From: Bacteroidota bacterium
GTDB lineage: Bacteria; Bacteroidota; Bacteroidia; Chitinophagales; Chitinophagaceae
Assembly (NCBI GenBank): GCA_024640225.1
Contig: JAHEFK010000006.1
Location: 1 to 41,487 of the forward strand
Direction: 5' to 3'
DNA length: 41,487 bases
Each line of letters opens with the position of its first letter. Positions within the stretch are counted from its first letter, which is position 1. Both the position numbers and the translations under genes were made by a program. Under the pieces are notes generated by a model. It did no database searches. It was given only the letters and a program-made list of their open reading frames with translations, and was not told the DNA's origin. Shown piece by piece: positions 1 through 9,000 of the stretch.

Positions 1-4
1 TTCA

Positions 5-102
5 TCGAAACAAATCGAAACTTTTTTCGAAACTTAAGACAATAAAAAACTACCTGTTTTCCTATTCCCTTTACTAAAAACTAGTATATTTAATCTAGTA
101 AA
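5..102. repeat. Repeat cluster upstream of the HTH gene (possible operator)
   Basis: Three direct copies of TCGAAAC lie at 5-11, 15-21 and 27-33, about one helical turn apart. The second and third also form an inverted repeat, TCGAAA (15-20) and TTTCGA (25-30). Further down, TTTACTA (70-76) and TAGTAAA (96-102) form a second inverted repeat around ACTAGT. An HTH gene begins at 144, so autoregulation is a reasonable guess. No binding is shown by the sequence. Confidence 0.35.
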
Positions 103-143
103 CGTTATTAAAACTACATAAGTTGATCATCAATTTTTAAGTA

Positions 144-611
144 ATGAATATGCATAAAAACTGTCCCACTTGGATTGCTAATAATTTAAAAGAACGCATA
201 TATGCCAGACAAATAAAAATAGTCACTATAGCTATTGCCTTACATATGAGCAAGAGTGCTGTATCTAAAATGCTGAATGGACAAAGCCAAACGATTATCA
301 ATAAACTACCTAAATTGGCTAGCCTTCTTGAATGCAGCATTGAAGATTTACTCCATACCAATACACCCGAAGAAATTGCCTTAAAAAGCAATGATCTTCT
401 TACGCTAAAGGAAGCTACTACTGCAAAAGATGCAGCATCGGTAAACGCTGCTGATGATGATGCTGTTCTAAAAGATAAACTGCTCACGCATTTGGAAATG
501 CAATACGCAAACGCTCAAGATGAAATAAAGTACTGGAAAAAAAAATTCTACCGCATGAAGGAACGCTTTAAAGCGCTAGAAGCTAGCACCCATAAGAAGC
601 CTAAATCGTAA
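144..611 (+). CDS. Small XRE/Cro-type helix-turn-helix protein with C-terminal coiled coil
   Basis: The 155-residue protein has an N-terminal HTH of the Cro/C1 type at about residues 10-70: a helix, then a recognition-like segment with KSAVSKMLNGQSQTI, then LPKLASLLECSIEDLL, which is the usual end of an XRE domain. The middle is Ala/Asp-rich (about 85-115) and the C-terminal 40 residues are charged, with heptad-like spacing (KYWKKKFYRMKERFKAL), probably a dimerising coiled coil. It is likely a DNA-binding regulator; its targets cannot be read from sequence. An alternative ATG lies two codons downstream. The gene stands alone, 124 bp before the PLP-enzyme operon, with repeats upstream that might be its operator. 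Confidence 0.75.
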   Translation: MNMHKNCPTWIANNLKERIYARQIKIVTIAIALHMSKSAVSKMLNGQSQTIINKLPKLASLLECSIEDLLHTNTPEEIALKSNDLLTLKEATTAKDAASVNAADDDAVLKDKLLTHLEMQYANAQDEIKYWKKKFYRMKERFKALEASTHKKPKS

Positions 612-616
612 AGAAT

Positions 617-644
617 AAGGCGCTGTTTTTGTATAGCCTTTTTT
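617..644 (+). terminator. Possible weak terminator after the HTH gene
   Basis: AAGGC (617-621) pairs with GCCTT (636-640), followed by a run of T. The stem is only 5 bp with a 14-nt loop, so this is a weak candidate. Confidence 0.3.
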
Positions 645-677
645 GCTTGGCATTTCCTCAATCTTTTGCCTTTATTC

Positions 678-708
678 TTGCGCATTTCAGTAAAAAAAAG
701 CACCTTTG
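678..708 (+). promoter_or_regulatory. Bacteroidota-type promoter for the PLP enzyme operon
   Basis: TTG at 678-680 is followed after 20 nt by CACCTTTG at 701-708, close to the TTG/TAnnTTTG consensus used by the primary sigma factor of Bacteroidota. The predicted start of transcription is about 20 nt before the ATG at 736, which argues against using the in-frame TTG at 706 as the start. Confidence 0.45.
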
Positions 709-735
709 TGTATTCATTCACAAAACCCCCAATTT

Positions 736-1962
736 ATGTCTCAAAATAAGCAACTTGGATTTGATACCGTATGTATTCATGGCGGTCATCAACTCGATGC
801 TAAACGCGCTCACCTTACCCCAATTTATGCTACCAGCACGTACACCTTTGATAGTGCAGAGCATGGCGATGCTATCTTTTCTGGAAAAACCCCGGGCTAT
901 GCGTATGGTCGCTTTGGCAACCCTACCGTAAATGAGGCAGAAGATCGCATAGCGATGATGGAAGCGTATGGTATTAAGGATGAGCAAGGCAACCCTTTGC
1001 AATTAAAAGCCATTTTGCATGCATCGGGCATGGGTGCTATCACTACTATGTTGTTGGGTAATTTGAAAGCAGGCGATAAAATGTTGTCGCACCACTCTTT
1101 ATATGGTGGCACGCAAGAATTGCTAGACAAAGTGATTTGCAATTTGGGTATTGAAATTATTATTATTGATTTTCATGATATCGAAAAAGTAAAAGCTACT
1201 ATCGCAGGCGATCCAGCAATTAAAATGTTGTATATCGAAACTCCTGCCAACCCTACAATTCAATGTGTAGATTTGGAGGAGCTTACTAAAATTGGTAAAG
1301 CACACAACCTTATCGTTTGTGCCGACAATACCTTTGCTACGCCATACCTAACACAACCATTTAAATATGGTGTTGATTTTGTAATGCACTCTACCACTAA
1401 ATATTTGAACGGACATGGAACTGCTGTAGGTGGCATCTTAATCGGAAAAGATATCGACCGTATGAAAACGGTGATTAATAAAACTAAAAATTTATTAGGT
1501 GCTAACTCTAATGCATTCGAAGCATTTCTACTTACCAATGGTTTACGCACCTTCTCTTTACGCATGGAGCGTCATTGCACAAATGGCGAAAAAGTAGCTG
1601 CATTTTTAGCAGCGCACCCTGCTGTAGAAACCGTTTATTACTTAGGCCTTGCATCACACCCCGATCATGCTACAGCCATGAAACAAATGAAACATGCAGG
1701 CGCTATGATGAGCTTTGAATTGAAAGGCGGCTTAGATGCTGGTAAGCGTTTTATTAATAGTTTACAATTACTCACTCATGCAGTTTCTTTAGGCACTTGC
1801 GATACCCTATTGTCGCACCCTGCCTCTACAACCCATGCAGGCGTGCCACGCGAAAAACGCTTGGAATTTGGCGTAAGCGATGGATTAATTCGTATGAGTG
1901 TAGGTTTAGAAAATGTAGAAGATATCATTGCCGACTTAACACAAGCATTAGCCAACGCTTAA
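736..1962 (+). CDS. Cys/Met-metabolism PLP-dependent enzyme (methionine gamma-lyase / cystathionine gamma-synthase family)
   Basis: A full-length 408-residue trans-sulfuration enzyme of aminotransferase fold type I. The PLP lysine is Lys222 in HSTTKYLNGHG; the phosphate-binding motif is YGRFGNPT; the C-terminal block SLGTCDTLLSHPASTTHAG is typical of the family. The family carries out gamma- or beta-elimination or replacement on methionine, cystathionine or O-acylhomoserine. The position that is Cys (LYGCT) in characterised methionine gamma-lyases reads LYGGT here, which is more like O-acylhomoserine sulfhydrylases or cystathionine enzymes, so the substrate is open. I chose the ATG at 736 over an upstream in-frame TTG at 706 because homologues begin near MSQNKQLGFDT and a promoter box overlaps 706. 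The thiolase gene follows after 10 bp. Confidence 0.88.
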   Translation: MSQNKQLGFDTVCIHGGHQLDAKRAHLTPIYATSTYTFDSAEHGDAIFSGKTPGYAYGRFGNPTVNEAEDRIAMMEAYGIKDEQGNPLQLKAILHASGMGAITTMLLGNLKAGDKMLSHHSLYGGTQELLDKVICNLGIEIIIIDFHDIEKVKATIAGDPAIKMLYIETPANPTIQCVDLEELTKIGKAHNLIVCADNTFATPYLTQPFKYGVDFVMHSTTKYLNGHGTAVGGILIGKDIDRMKTVINKTKNLLGANSNAFEAFLLTNGLRTFSLRMERHCTNGEKVAAFLAAHPAVETVYYLGLASHPDHATAMKQMKHAGAMMSFELKGGLDAGKRFINSLQLLTHAVSLGTCDTLLSHPASTTHAGVPREKRLEFGVSDGLIRMSVGLENVEDIIADLTQALANA

Positions 1963-1972
1963 TAATAAAAAT

Positions 1973-3184
1973 ATGCAAGACGTATTTATTGTAGATGCTG
2001 TGCGAACCCCTATTGGAAAATATGGTGGTGCACTCGCTTCGGTTCGACCAGATGATTTACTAGCTCATGTTATTAAAGCATTAATACAACGCAATCCTTC
2101 TTTGTCGCTAGATGCTATTGAAGATGTTATTGCTGGCGCAGCCAATCAAGCTGGCGAAGACAATCGTAATGTAGCACGAATGGCAGCGTTATTAGCCGAC
2201 TTACCAACTAGCGTTGGTGGCAATACCGTAAATCGATTGTGCGCATCGGGCCTACAAGCTATAATGGATGCTGGTCGCGCTATAATGTGTGGCGATGGCG
2301 ATGTATATATTGCAGGAGGCGTAGAAAGCATGTCGCGCGCACCTTTTGTAATGGGCAAAGCAGCAACTGCCTTTGCACGCAATCAAGAAATTTTTGACAC
2401 TACTATGGGTTGGCGTTTTATAAACCCTGCATTAAGTGAAAAATACCATCCTTTCACCATGGGCGAAACGGCAGAAAATGTGGCGGCGCAATGGTCTATA
2501 TCTAGAGCCGATCAAGATACGTTTGCGGTAAGTAGTCAAGAGAAATACCAAGCGGCACATGATGCTAATAAATTTGCGGATGAACTTATTCCATATACTG
2601 TTGCATTAGGCAAAGGCAAAACACTTTTGTTTGATAAAGATGAACATCCACGACTTTCGACTTTAGATGCATTAGGCACTTTAAAACCCGCGTTTAAAAA
2701 AGAAGGCAGTGTTACTGCTGGCAATAGCAGTGGCATTAATGATGGTGCTAGTGCATTGTTATTAGTCAACCAAAAAGCCTTAGCACAATTTAAACTAAAG
2801 GCACTAGCTAAGATTAAAAGCATGGCTATTGCTGGTGTAGATCCGTCTATTATGGGCATAGGCCCTGTGCCTGCTGTGCGTAAAGCATTGCAACGTGCGG
2901 GCTTAACTATGGAAGACATTGATTTGTTTGAATTGAATGAAGCTTTTGCATCGCAAAGCTTGGCATGTATGCATGAGTTGGGCATCGATGCTCAGAAAGT
3001 AAATGTAAATGGTGGTGCGATTGCACTTGGCCATCCATTGGGTGCTAGTGGTGCACGCATTTCTACTACCCTATTGCATGAAATGAAAAAACGTAAAGCA
3101 CGCTATGGTGTTGCTACTATGTGCATTGGCGTAGGACAAGGTGCTGCTATTGTATACGAATTGGTAGCTGAAGATGAAAATTGA
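1973..3184 (+). CDS. Acetyl-CoA acyltransferase, 3-oxoadipyl-CoA thiolase type
   Basis: A complete 403-residue thiolase. The acylated cysteine is Cys90 (NRLCASG), with His354 ([10 protein letters not shown]) and Cys384 (MCIGVGQG) completing the active site. The stretches [15 protein letters not shown] and [11 protein letters not shown] are characteristic of PcaF/PaaJ 3-oxoadipyl-CoA thiolases, which cleave 3-oxoadipyl-CoA to succinyl-CoA and acetyl-CoA at the end of aromatic catabolism; a generic acetoacetyl-CoA thiolase is the alternative. It begins 10 bp after the PLP enzyme gene and its last 11 bp overlap the start of the ACMSD gene, so the three genes are almost certainly cotranscribed. 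No other beta-ketoadipate gene is present in the window. Confidence 0.88.
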   Translation: MQDVFIVDAVRTPIGKYGGALASVRPDDLLAHVIKALIQRNPSLSLDAIEDVIAGAANQAGEDNRNVARMAALLADLPTSVGGNTVNRLCASGLQAIMDAGRAIMCGDGDVYIAGGVESMSRAPFVMGKAATAFARNQEIFDTTMGWRFINPALSEKYHPFTMGETAENVAAQWSISRADQDTFAVSSQEKYQAAHDANKFADELIPYTVALGKGKTLLFDKDEHPRLSTLDALGTLKPAFKKEGSVTAGNSSGINDGASALLLVNQKALAQFKLKALAKIKSMAIAGVDPSIMGIGPVPAVRKALQRAGLTMEDIDLFELNEAFASQSLACMHELGIDAQKVNVNGGAIALGHPLGASGARISTTLLHEMKKRKARYGVATMCIGVGQGAAIVYELVAEDEN

Positions 3185-4166
3185 TATTCATACCCATATA
3201 ATGCCTGAGCATATACCTAATTATTTTCAAAAGTTTGGGTATGGCGAATTTATTCATTTAGAGCATCACTGTCCCGGTTGTGCCAAAATGATTAAAGGCG
3301 ATAAAGTGTTTAGAGAAGTAGAACAAAATTGCTGGGACACTTCTGTGCGTATGAAAGAAATGGATATGACCGAAGTGTCTATGCAAGTGCTCTCTACGAT
3401 TCCTGTTTTATTTAATTATTGGGCAAAGCCACAAGACGGTTTAGAAACAGCACGTTTTTTTAATGATCATATTGCACAATCGTGCCAACTGCATCCCGAC
3501 CGATTTATTGGATTGGGTACTTTGCCTTTGCAAGACATTGATTTATCGATCAAAGAATTAGAACGCTGCATGCAAACCTTGCAGTTGGCAGGCATAGAAA
3601 TTGGCTCTAATATTAATGGCAAGAATTTAAGTGACCCTTATTTTTTCCCTTTGTGGGAAGCCGCTGAGCGCCTCAACTGCTCTATATTTGTGCATCCTTG
3701 GGAAATGATGGGCGAAGATCAAATGCAACGCTATTGGCTACCTTGGTTGGTAGGCATGCCTGCAGAAACAGCGCGCGCTATCAGCTCCATGATTTTTGGA
3801 GGCGTCTTTACAAAATTTCCGAAATTGAAAGTAGCCTTTGCACACGGAGGCGGTTCATTTCCGTTCACTATTGGAAGAATTGAACATGGATTTTTAGTGC
3901 GCCCCGATTTATGTGCTATTGATAATGCAGAAAATCCAAAAAACTATTTAGGCAAATTCTGGATAGATGCCTTAGTGCACGATCCTAAAGCATTAGATTA
4001 TATCATCGATACAATGGGTGCAGATAAAATTTGTATGGGCAGCGATTATCCTTTCCCACTTGGCGAGCATCATCCCGGCAAGCTGATTGAATCGATGCCG
4101 TATGATGAGCAACTAAAAGAGAAATTATTATTTAAAAATGCTATGGATTGGCTTCATAAATCCTAA
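3174..4166 (+). CDS. 2-amino-3-carboxymuconate-6-semialdehyde decarboxylase (ACMSD), amidohydrolase family
   Basis: The 330-residue protein is a very clear ACMSD, similar along its whole length to the animal enzyme. It decarboxylates 2-amino-3-carboxymuconate semialdehyde in the kynurenine branch of tryptophan degradation, diverting it from quinolinate and NAD towards 2-aminomuconate and acetyl-CoA. Zinc ligands and catalytic residues fall at the same numbers as in the human enzyme: His6 and His8 (DIHTH), Lys41, Arg47, His174 (VHPW), His224 (AHGGG) and Asp291 (GSDYPFPLGE). The start overlaps the thiolase stop by 11 bp, implying translational coupling. The other kynurenine-pathway genes are not in the window. 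A strong terminator follows. Confidence 0.95.
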   Translation: MKIDIHTHIMPEHIPNYFQKFGYGEFIHLEHHCPGCAKMIKGDKVFREVEQNCWDTSVRMKEMDMTEVSMQVLSTIPVLFNYWAKPQDGLETARFFNDHIAQSCQLHPDRFIGLGTLPLQDIDLSIKELERCMQTLQLAGIEIGSNINGKNLSDPYFFPLWEAAERLNCSIFVHPWEMMGEDQMQRYWLPWLVGMPAETARAISSMIFGGVFTKFPKLKVAFAHGGGSFPFTIGRIEHGFLVRPDLCAIDNAENPKNYLGKFWIDALVHDPKALDYIIDTMGADKICMGSDYPFPLGEHHPGKLIESMPYDEQLKEKLLFKNAMDWLHKS

Positions 4167-4171
4167 TAAAA

Positions 4172-4203
4172 AAAGGCAATCAATTATGATTGCCTTTTTT
4201 TTG
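4172..4203. terminator. Bidirectional Rho-independent terminator
   Basis: AAAGGCAATC (4172-4181), a 6-nt loop and GATTGCCTTT (4188-4197) followed by T; the A-run on the left gives the reverse strand its U-tract. It lies between the convergent ACMSD gene (+) and the PKD protein gene (-). Confidence 0.85.
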
Positions 4204-5793
4204 TTATCGCACCAAGGTAACATCACCTTTTAGTTTCATAGATTCATTTTGACCTTTAAATTGTATATCCAAATACCAATAGTAGGTTCCTAATTCAGCA
4301 GGCATTCCACCAAAAGTACCATCCCAGCCACTTGTAGGTGCATTGGTTTGAAATTGCAACTGTCCCCATCTGTTATACACCGACAAATCGAAAAAATTCA
4401 TTTGTTCATAATCTCCAACAACTCTAAATACATCATTAACACCATCTCCATTAGGACTAAACGCCGAAGGTACTAAATAATGATGCCCACTTGTGACATT
4501 TAGTTGAACCGAAGCAGTATCGCTACAAGAATTGCTATCGCTTACTATATGCGTAATCGTATAGGTGCCGGGTATTTTATAAAGGTGTGCAATACTGTAT
4601 CCAGAATAATACTTATTATCTCCTGTATACCATTCGTAATTAGTAATATTTCCTATTGAATTACTTTGACAAGTCAATACATCTTTAATATCTATAGGAT
4701 TGGCTGATAAACTTATTCCAGCCTGAAGAAGGGGGTGATGTGTATCTATGTAAGTGGTATCTTTTATACTTGGACATCCGGGCATTTGATACGTAAGCAC
4801 TAGGGAATAAGTTCCTTGCAGAGCATATCCATGCGACACCGCTGGCAATGATGCAAATTGGCCATCTCCAAAACTCCAATGAACGGAGCTTGGCATAGCA
4901 CCTAATCCATTACATACACAATGAACAGAATCCATTGTACAGCCTATAGATTTTGTAACCGATGACGTTGCTTTATTTACTTTTAAATAAAAAGAATCTG
5001 TTGATAAGCAATATTGATTGAAAGCAATATCATCTAAAGCAAAATCATTTCCTTGGTCAATAGTATTTTGGTTAATAATGGAAATAAGGGCAGAAGTGGC
5101 AGTACCACTATTCCAAATAGCATGAAATGGTTCCCAAATATTGCCCGTAGCATTGGCAGTAAACACAGGTCCAACAAGTACACCATTGATGGAGAATTGC
5201 AATTGGGCTGGATTAGGATCGGTATTCAAAACGGTAGCAATCCATGCAGAGAAATCGTAATCGGTATTTGGAATAACCGATATCGTTTGTTGCCAAACCA
5301 CAGTATTAGGCGTGTCGGATGCATTGCAAATAAACATATTGCCCGTTCCAGAAGTATGATCGCCCATCGTTAAATAATCGGGATGAATAGCATTTGGATT
5401 ATTACCGATGAAATAATGACTAGCTGGCATCATATTATTAACGGAGCTAAGATAGTTTTGATAATTAGATTGAAAATTCTGATTGCCTAGAGAAAAATCG
5501 CCATTAAGAACTGCATTTTGTGTAGCTAAACTTTTAATACTTAGTGAATAATAACCCTCGGCAGCAGTATCGGAGAAGAAAGGATAAAGGGACTTTCCTA
5601 AATAAATACCGAGCCCTCCCCAAATAGTATCTAGTGCAACATAATTTTGACCAGTAATATTGACTGGCATAAACTTACTCTCTGCAGTACAAAAATAGAG
5701 CGTGTCTTTAGCGAAGGAAAGCTGTAAACAATTTTGCGCATAAGCATTAACTGCATTGGCAAATAGCGCCATAGCAAGGACTAACTTTTTCAT
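4204..5793 (-). CDS. Exported PKD-domain protein with T9SS type B (gliding-motility) C-terminal sorting domain
   Basis: The 529-residue protein has an N-terminal signal peptide (MKKLVLAMALFANAVNAYAQ), a lectin-like or carbohydrate-binding-like beta region at about 85-260 (NGDFSLGNQNF, FALDDIAF), PKD-like repeats at about 270-430 (WSFGDGQFAS, YEWYTGDNKY) and a C-terminal domain of about 85 residues (PSAFSPNGDGVNDVF ... YNRWGQ ... WDGTFGG ... GTYYWYLD). The last is the CHU_C/gliding type B signal that routes proteins through the type IX secretion system to the cell surface. An in-frame non-ATG start lies 33 bp upstream, but the ATG at 5793 directly begins the signal peptide. Its cargo role is not known; adhesion is a guess. 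The export machinery is encoded at 20404-25078. Confidence 0.85.
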   Translation of the reverse strand: MKKLVLAMALFANAVNAYAQNCLQLSFAKDTLYFCTAESKFMPVNITGQNYVALDTIWGGLGIYLGKSLYPFFSDTAAEGYYSLSIKSLATQNAVLNGDFSLGNQNFQSNYQNYLSSVNNMMPASHYFIGNNPNAIHPDYLTMGDHTSGTGNMFICNASDTPNTVVWQQTISVIPNTDYDFSAWIATVLNTDPNPAQLQFSINGVLVGPVFTANATGNIWEPFHAIWNSGTATSALISIINQNTIDQGNDFALDDIAFNQYCLSTDSFYLKVNKATSSVTKSIGCTMDSVHCVCNGLGAMPSSVHWSFGDGQFASLPAVSHGYALQGTYSLVLTYQMPGCPSIKDTTYIDTHHPLLQAGISLSANPIDIKDVLTCQSNSIGNITNYEWYTGDNKYYSGYSIAHLYKIPGTYTITHIVSDSNSCSDTASVQLNVTSGHHYLVPSAFSPNGDGVNDVFRVVGDYEQMNFFDLSVYNRWGQLQFQTNAPTSGWDGTFGGMPAELGTYYWYLDIQFKGQNESMKLKGDVTLVR

Positions 5794-5977
5794 ATAATAT
5801 ACTTTAAAATAAAACACTAACAGCACTTAATACTAATAAAACAATTAAAGTGTAACGTAATTAATTATTTGAAGGGAATCATACTATTATTAAAAACTAA
5901 CAAAAATTAAATACCAACAACTTTAAAATGCGATGCAAGATAAAATAAATTATACATAAATATTAAAAGATAAAAAT

Positions 5978-6005
5978 AAAAATGGTCGCCAAGGCGACCA
6001 TTTTT
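5978..6005 (-). terminator. Terminator of smc
   Basis: AATGGTCGCC (5981-5990), a 2-nt loop, and GGCGACCATT, with flanking A and T runs that extend the stem to 5978-6005. It lies 19 bp after the smc stop codon and could also end transcripts on the other strand. Confidence 0.8.
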
Positions 6006-6023
6006 AACTATCAAATTATATAC

Positions 6024-9000
6024 TTAATCATTTAAACTTCTAAAGTCAACCGGAACTAATTTACTTACTCCGGCTTCTTGCATGGTAACACCGTAAATCA
6101 CATCAACTGCCGACATGGTTTGTTTATTGTGGGTAACAATAATAAACTGAGAGTTGTCGGAGAACTGACGAATCATGTGGGTAAATTTGCCTACATTGGC
6201 ATCATCTAAAGGCGCATCTACCTCATCCAGAATACAGAATGGTGCAGGCTTAATTAGATAAATAGCAAATAAGAAAGCGGTAGAGGTCAGTGTTTTCTCA
6301 CCACCACTCAATTGCGTGAGGGTGCTAGGACGCTTACCTTTAGGTTGTGCATAAATTTCAATGCCACTCTCTGCTACATTATTTGGATCTGTTAATCGCA
6401 AATCGCAGCTATCTTCCGCTGTAAAGAGGGCTTTAAATACTTCTTTAAAATTGGCACTTACCTTATCAAATGTTTCCTTAAATTTCTCGTTAGCCGTTGT
6501 TTCTACTTCTTCAATAGTGCTCATCAAAGAGGTCTTAGCATCTACCAAGTCCATTTTTTGCTCCACTATAAAATCGTGACGAGCTTTAATTTCTTGGAAG
6601 GCTTCAATAGCCGTTGGATTAACCTCTCCAATATTATCCAATCGTTTTTTCATTTTTTCAGCTTCCGCATTCAACTCTTCTACTGATTGCGTACCTGTTC
6701 TTGCCTCATCAATGATATCGTCAATATTAACTTTAAACTCCAACAACAAGCGTTCTTTCATACCTGTTAATCGCAGTTTCAATTCATTGAGCGTATCTTT
6801 TATTCCAGTAAGCAATTGCTCTGCCTGTTCTTTTTCTCTTCGTTTTTGATTCAACAAACCTTCTTGCTCAGACAAAGTATTTCTGAACTCATAATACAAA
6901 CGATCTTTTTCATTCAACACTTTTTCATCTACTTCTTTTTGTTTCAAAAGCGCCACCCATGCAGCATCACCTTCTTGAAGCGTAGTTGTAGTAGCGGTTA
7001 TTTGAACATGCGTTTCAGCTAATTGTTCATTATTCTTTTCAATCTGAATTCTTAAGTCAGCCAATTGATTTGTTCTGAAAGCTAATTCTTGTTGTAAATT
7101 ATCTAATTTACTTTGCTGTCTGGTATAGGCTATATTGTGCTGATTGTATTTTTCATTAGCGGCATTAAATGCAACTTCTACTTCTTTAAAAGCAGCATCT
7201 GCGATAGCAATATCTTTTTGCATAGCTGCGTAAGCATCATTAATAGATGCTAAAGCCTCGCGTGTATCACTAATGCTATCTTGTGTTTCGTCTAATTGCG
7301 CTTGCAAGTCGGCTACACGAAGTACAGCTTGTTTATTTAAGTGCTCAAAGTTTTCAATTCGGTTACCTAAATTAATTTCTTGATTCTGCAATTGATTCAA
7401 CGAAGTTTTCGTTTGCTCAATCGCTTGTCCGTTTAAGGCTTGGTTAAAACCCGTAATCAAGGTTTGCGTTTCTTCAATATAATTTTGCAAGGATTGCGTA
7501 GTGGTTGTCAATTGTGCAATCTCTTCAGCAAGGCGTTCTAAATTTTTAGCACGACCAATCTTATTACCTTCAAACAAACCAACGGATCCACCACCAACAG
7601 CATAAGCACCCTTCATAAGATTTCCTTTCTTATCAATCAGCACCATTCCCTTTTCTAAAACTACATCTTGCAATGCATTTAAATCATCGGCAATAAATAC
7701 ATGTTGCAATAACTGATTCGCTAATGCTTGGTACTTTGCATCTACAGTAATGGTAGTTAATGCAGGTGTTACTTGAGGATGACTAAAGGTTGGTGCAGCA
7801 GTAGCATGTTGTGCTACTTGATTAAGCACAAAGAAATTAGCCTTACCTTTTTTATTGGAATCTAAGAGCTGAATAGCTTCTAATGACTCTTGCCAATTTT
7901 CGACTACATAATAATTCAAGTAAGAGTCTAGTACATTCTCTAAAGCGGTACGGTATTCTTTTTGCACCGTACATACATCAGAAAGCAACGGCGCATCGCT
8001 TTTCCAAGCAGCATTTTTCTTTAAGAATTTGATAGAATCTGGATAACCTTCTAGACTGTCTACTAGGGATTTTAATAAATCGTGCTCATTACGCTTAGCA
8101 TCTAATTTTCTATTTTCTTCTACTAAATTAGATCGATGTTGTTCTAATTGTTCTTGTGCTTTAAATATTTTTCCTTTTACTTCTTCTTGTTGAGCAATTA
8201 AATCTTGCAAACGGTCTTGTTGTTCTTGAATTTGAACAGCATGATCTGCTTTCTCATCTTGCAATTGTTTGATTTGTGCTTCACGCGTTGTTTTTTCATC
8301 AACAATTTGTTGCATACTGCGTTGCAAGTTCATTACAGAAGAATCTGCTACAGCTACTTTTTTCTCCGCATCAAATTGTAAGCGTTGTTGATCTTGTAAT
8401 CCAATTCGTAATTTTTCAACAACTGTTTTCTTAGCATCAAAATCAGTTCTAGCTATATCTACAGCAGCACGTAATTCTTTTAGCTCATCTTGAAGCGTAG
8501 CTAATGCCGCTGTTTCGTCTCCAATCTGACTAGTTGCAAAATCAATAGATTCTTGCAATTGCGTTAATTGTTGCCCTGCACCTTCTACAAATTGCGCTAA
8601 ACTTTTTTCTCTTTCTTTTAAATAATCTAATCGTTGTGCTGCTAATTTTTTATCACTCTCTAATTGACTGATTTTAGCAATAAGTTCATTGAAGTGTTTC
8701 TGCAAACCATTCAATTCTTGCTCGCGCTCAATCAACACTACTTTGTCTTTAGTAACACTAGCCTCTTCGGTAGCTACTTGAGCTTCTAATTGAATTTTAC
8801 GATCTGTTTCAGTAGTTACTTGTTCGTTGAGTGTTTTGTATTGCTCATTAAAATCTTCTAAAGACGCTTTCGCTAATTCTACACTAACGGTTTTGTATTC
8901 TGTTTTTATCTGAAAATAGCGCTCTGCTTTTTTCGCTTGATTTTCAAGTGTTCTAAGATTATTACCAATTTCAAATAATAAATCTTCGATACGGTTTAAA

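Noticed and set aside
706-735. Ten-residue N-terminal extension of the PLP enzyme
   Set aside because: The start would be TTG at 706 inside the promoter -7 box; the ATG at 736 matches homologues.
629-931. Open reading frame overlapping the start of the PLP enzyme gene
   Set aside because: It lies in another frame over a strongly conserved enzyme and its promoter, and its translation looks like no protein family.
2536-2985. 149-codon open frame antisense to the thiolase
   Set aside because: It is a shadow of the conserved thiolase coding sequence with no start context or homology I recognise.
5794-5826. Eleven-residue extension of the PKD sorting-domain protein
   Set aside because: It uses a non-ATG start and would put residues before a well-formed signal peptide.
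5827-5977. Intergenic stretch between the PKD protein gene and the smc terminator
   Set aside because: AT-rich with no clear promoter box, repeat or RNA-like structure that I can support.
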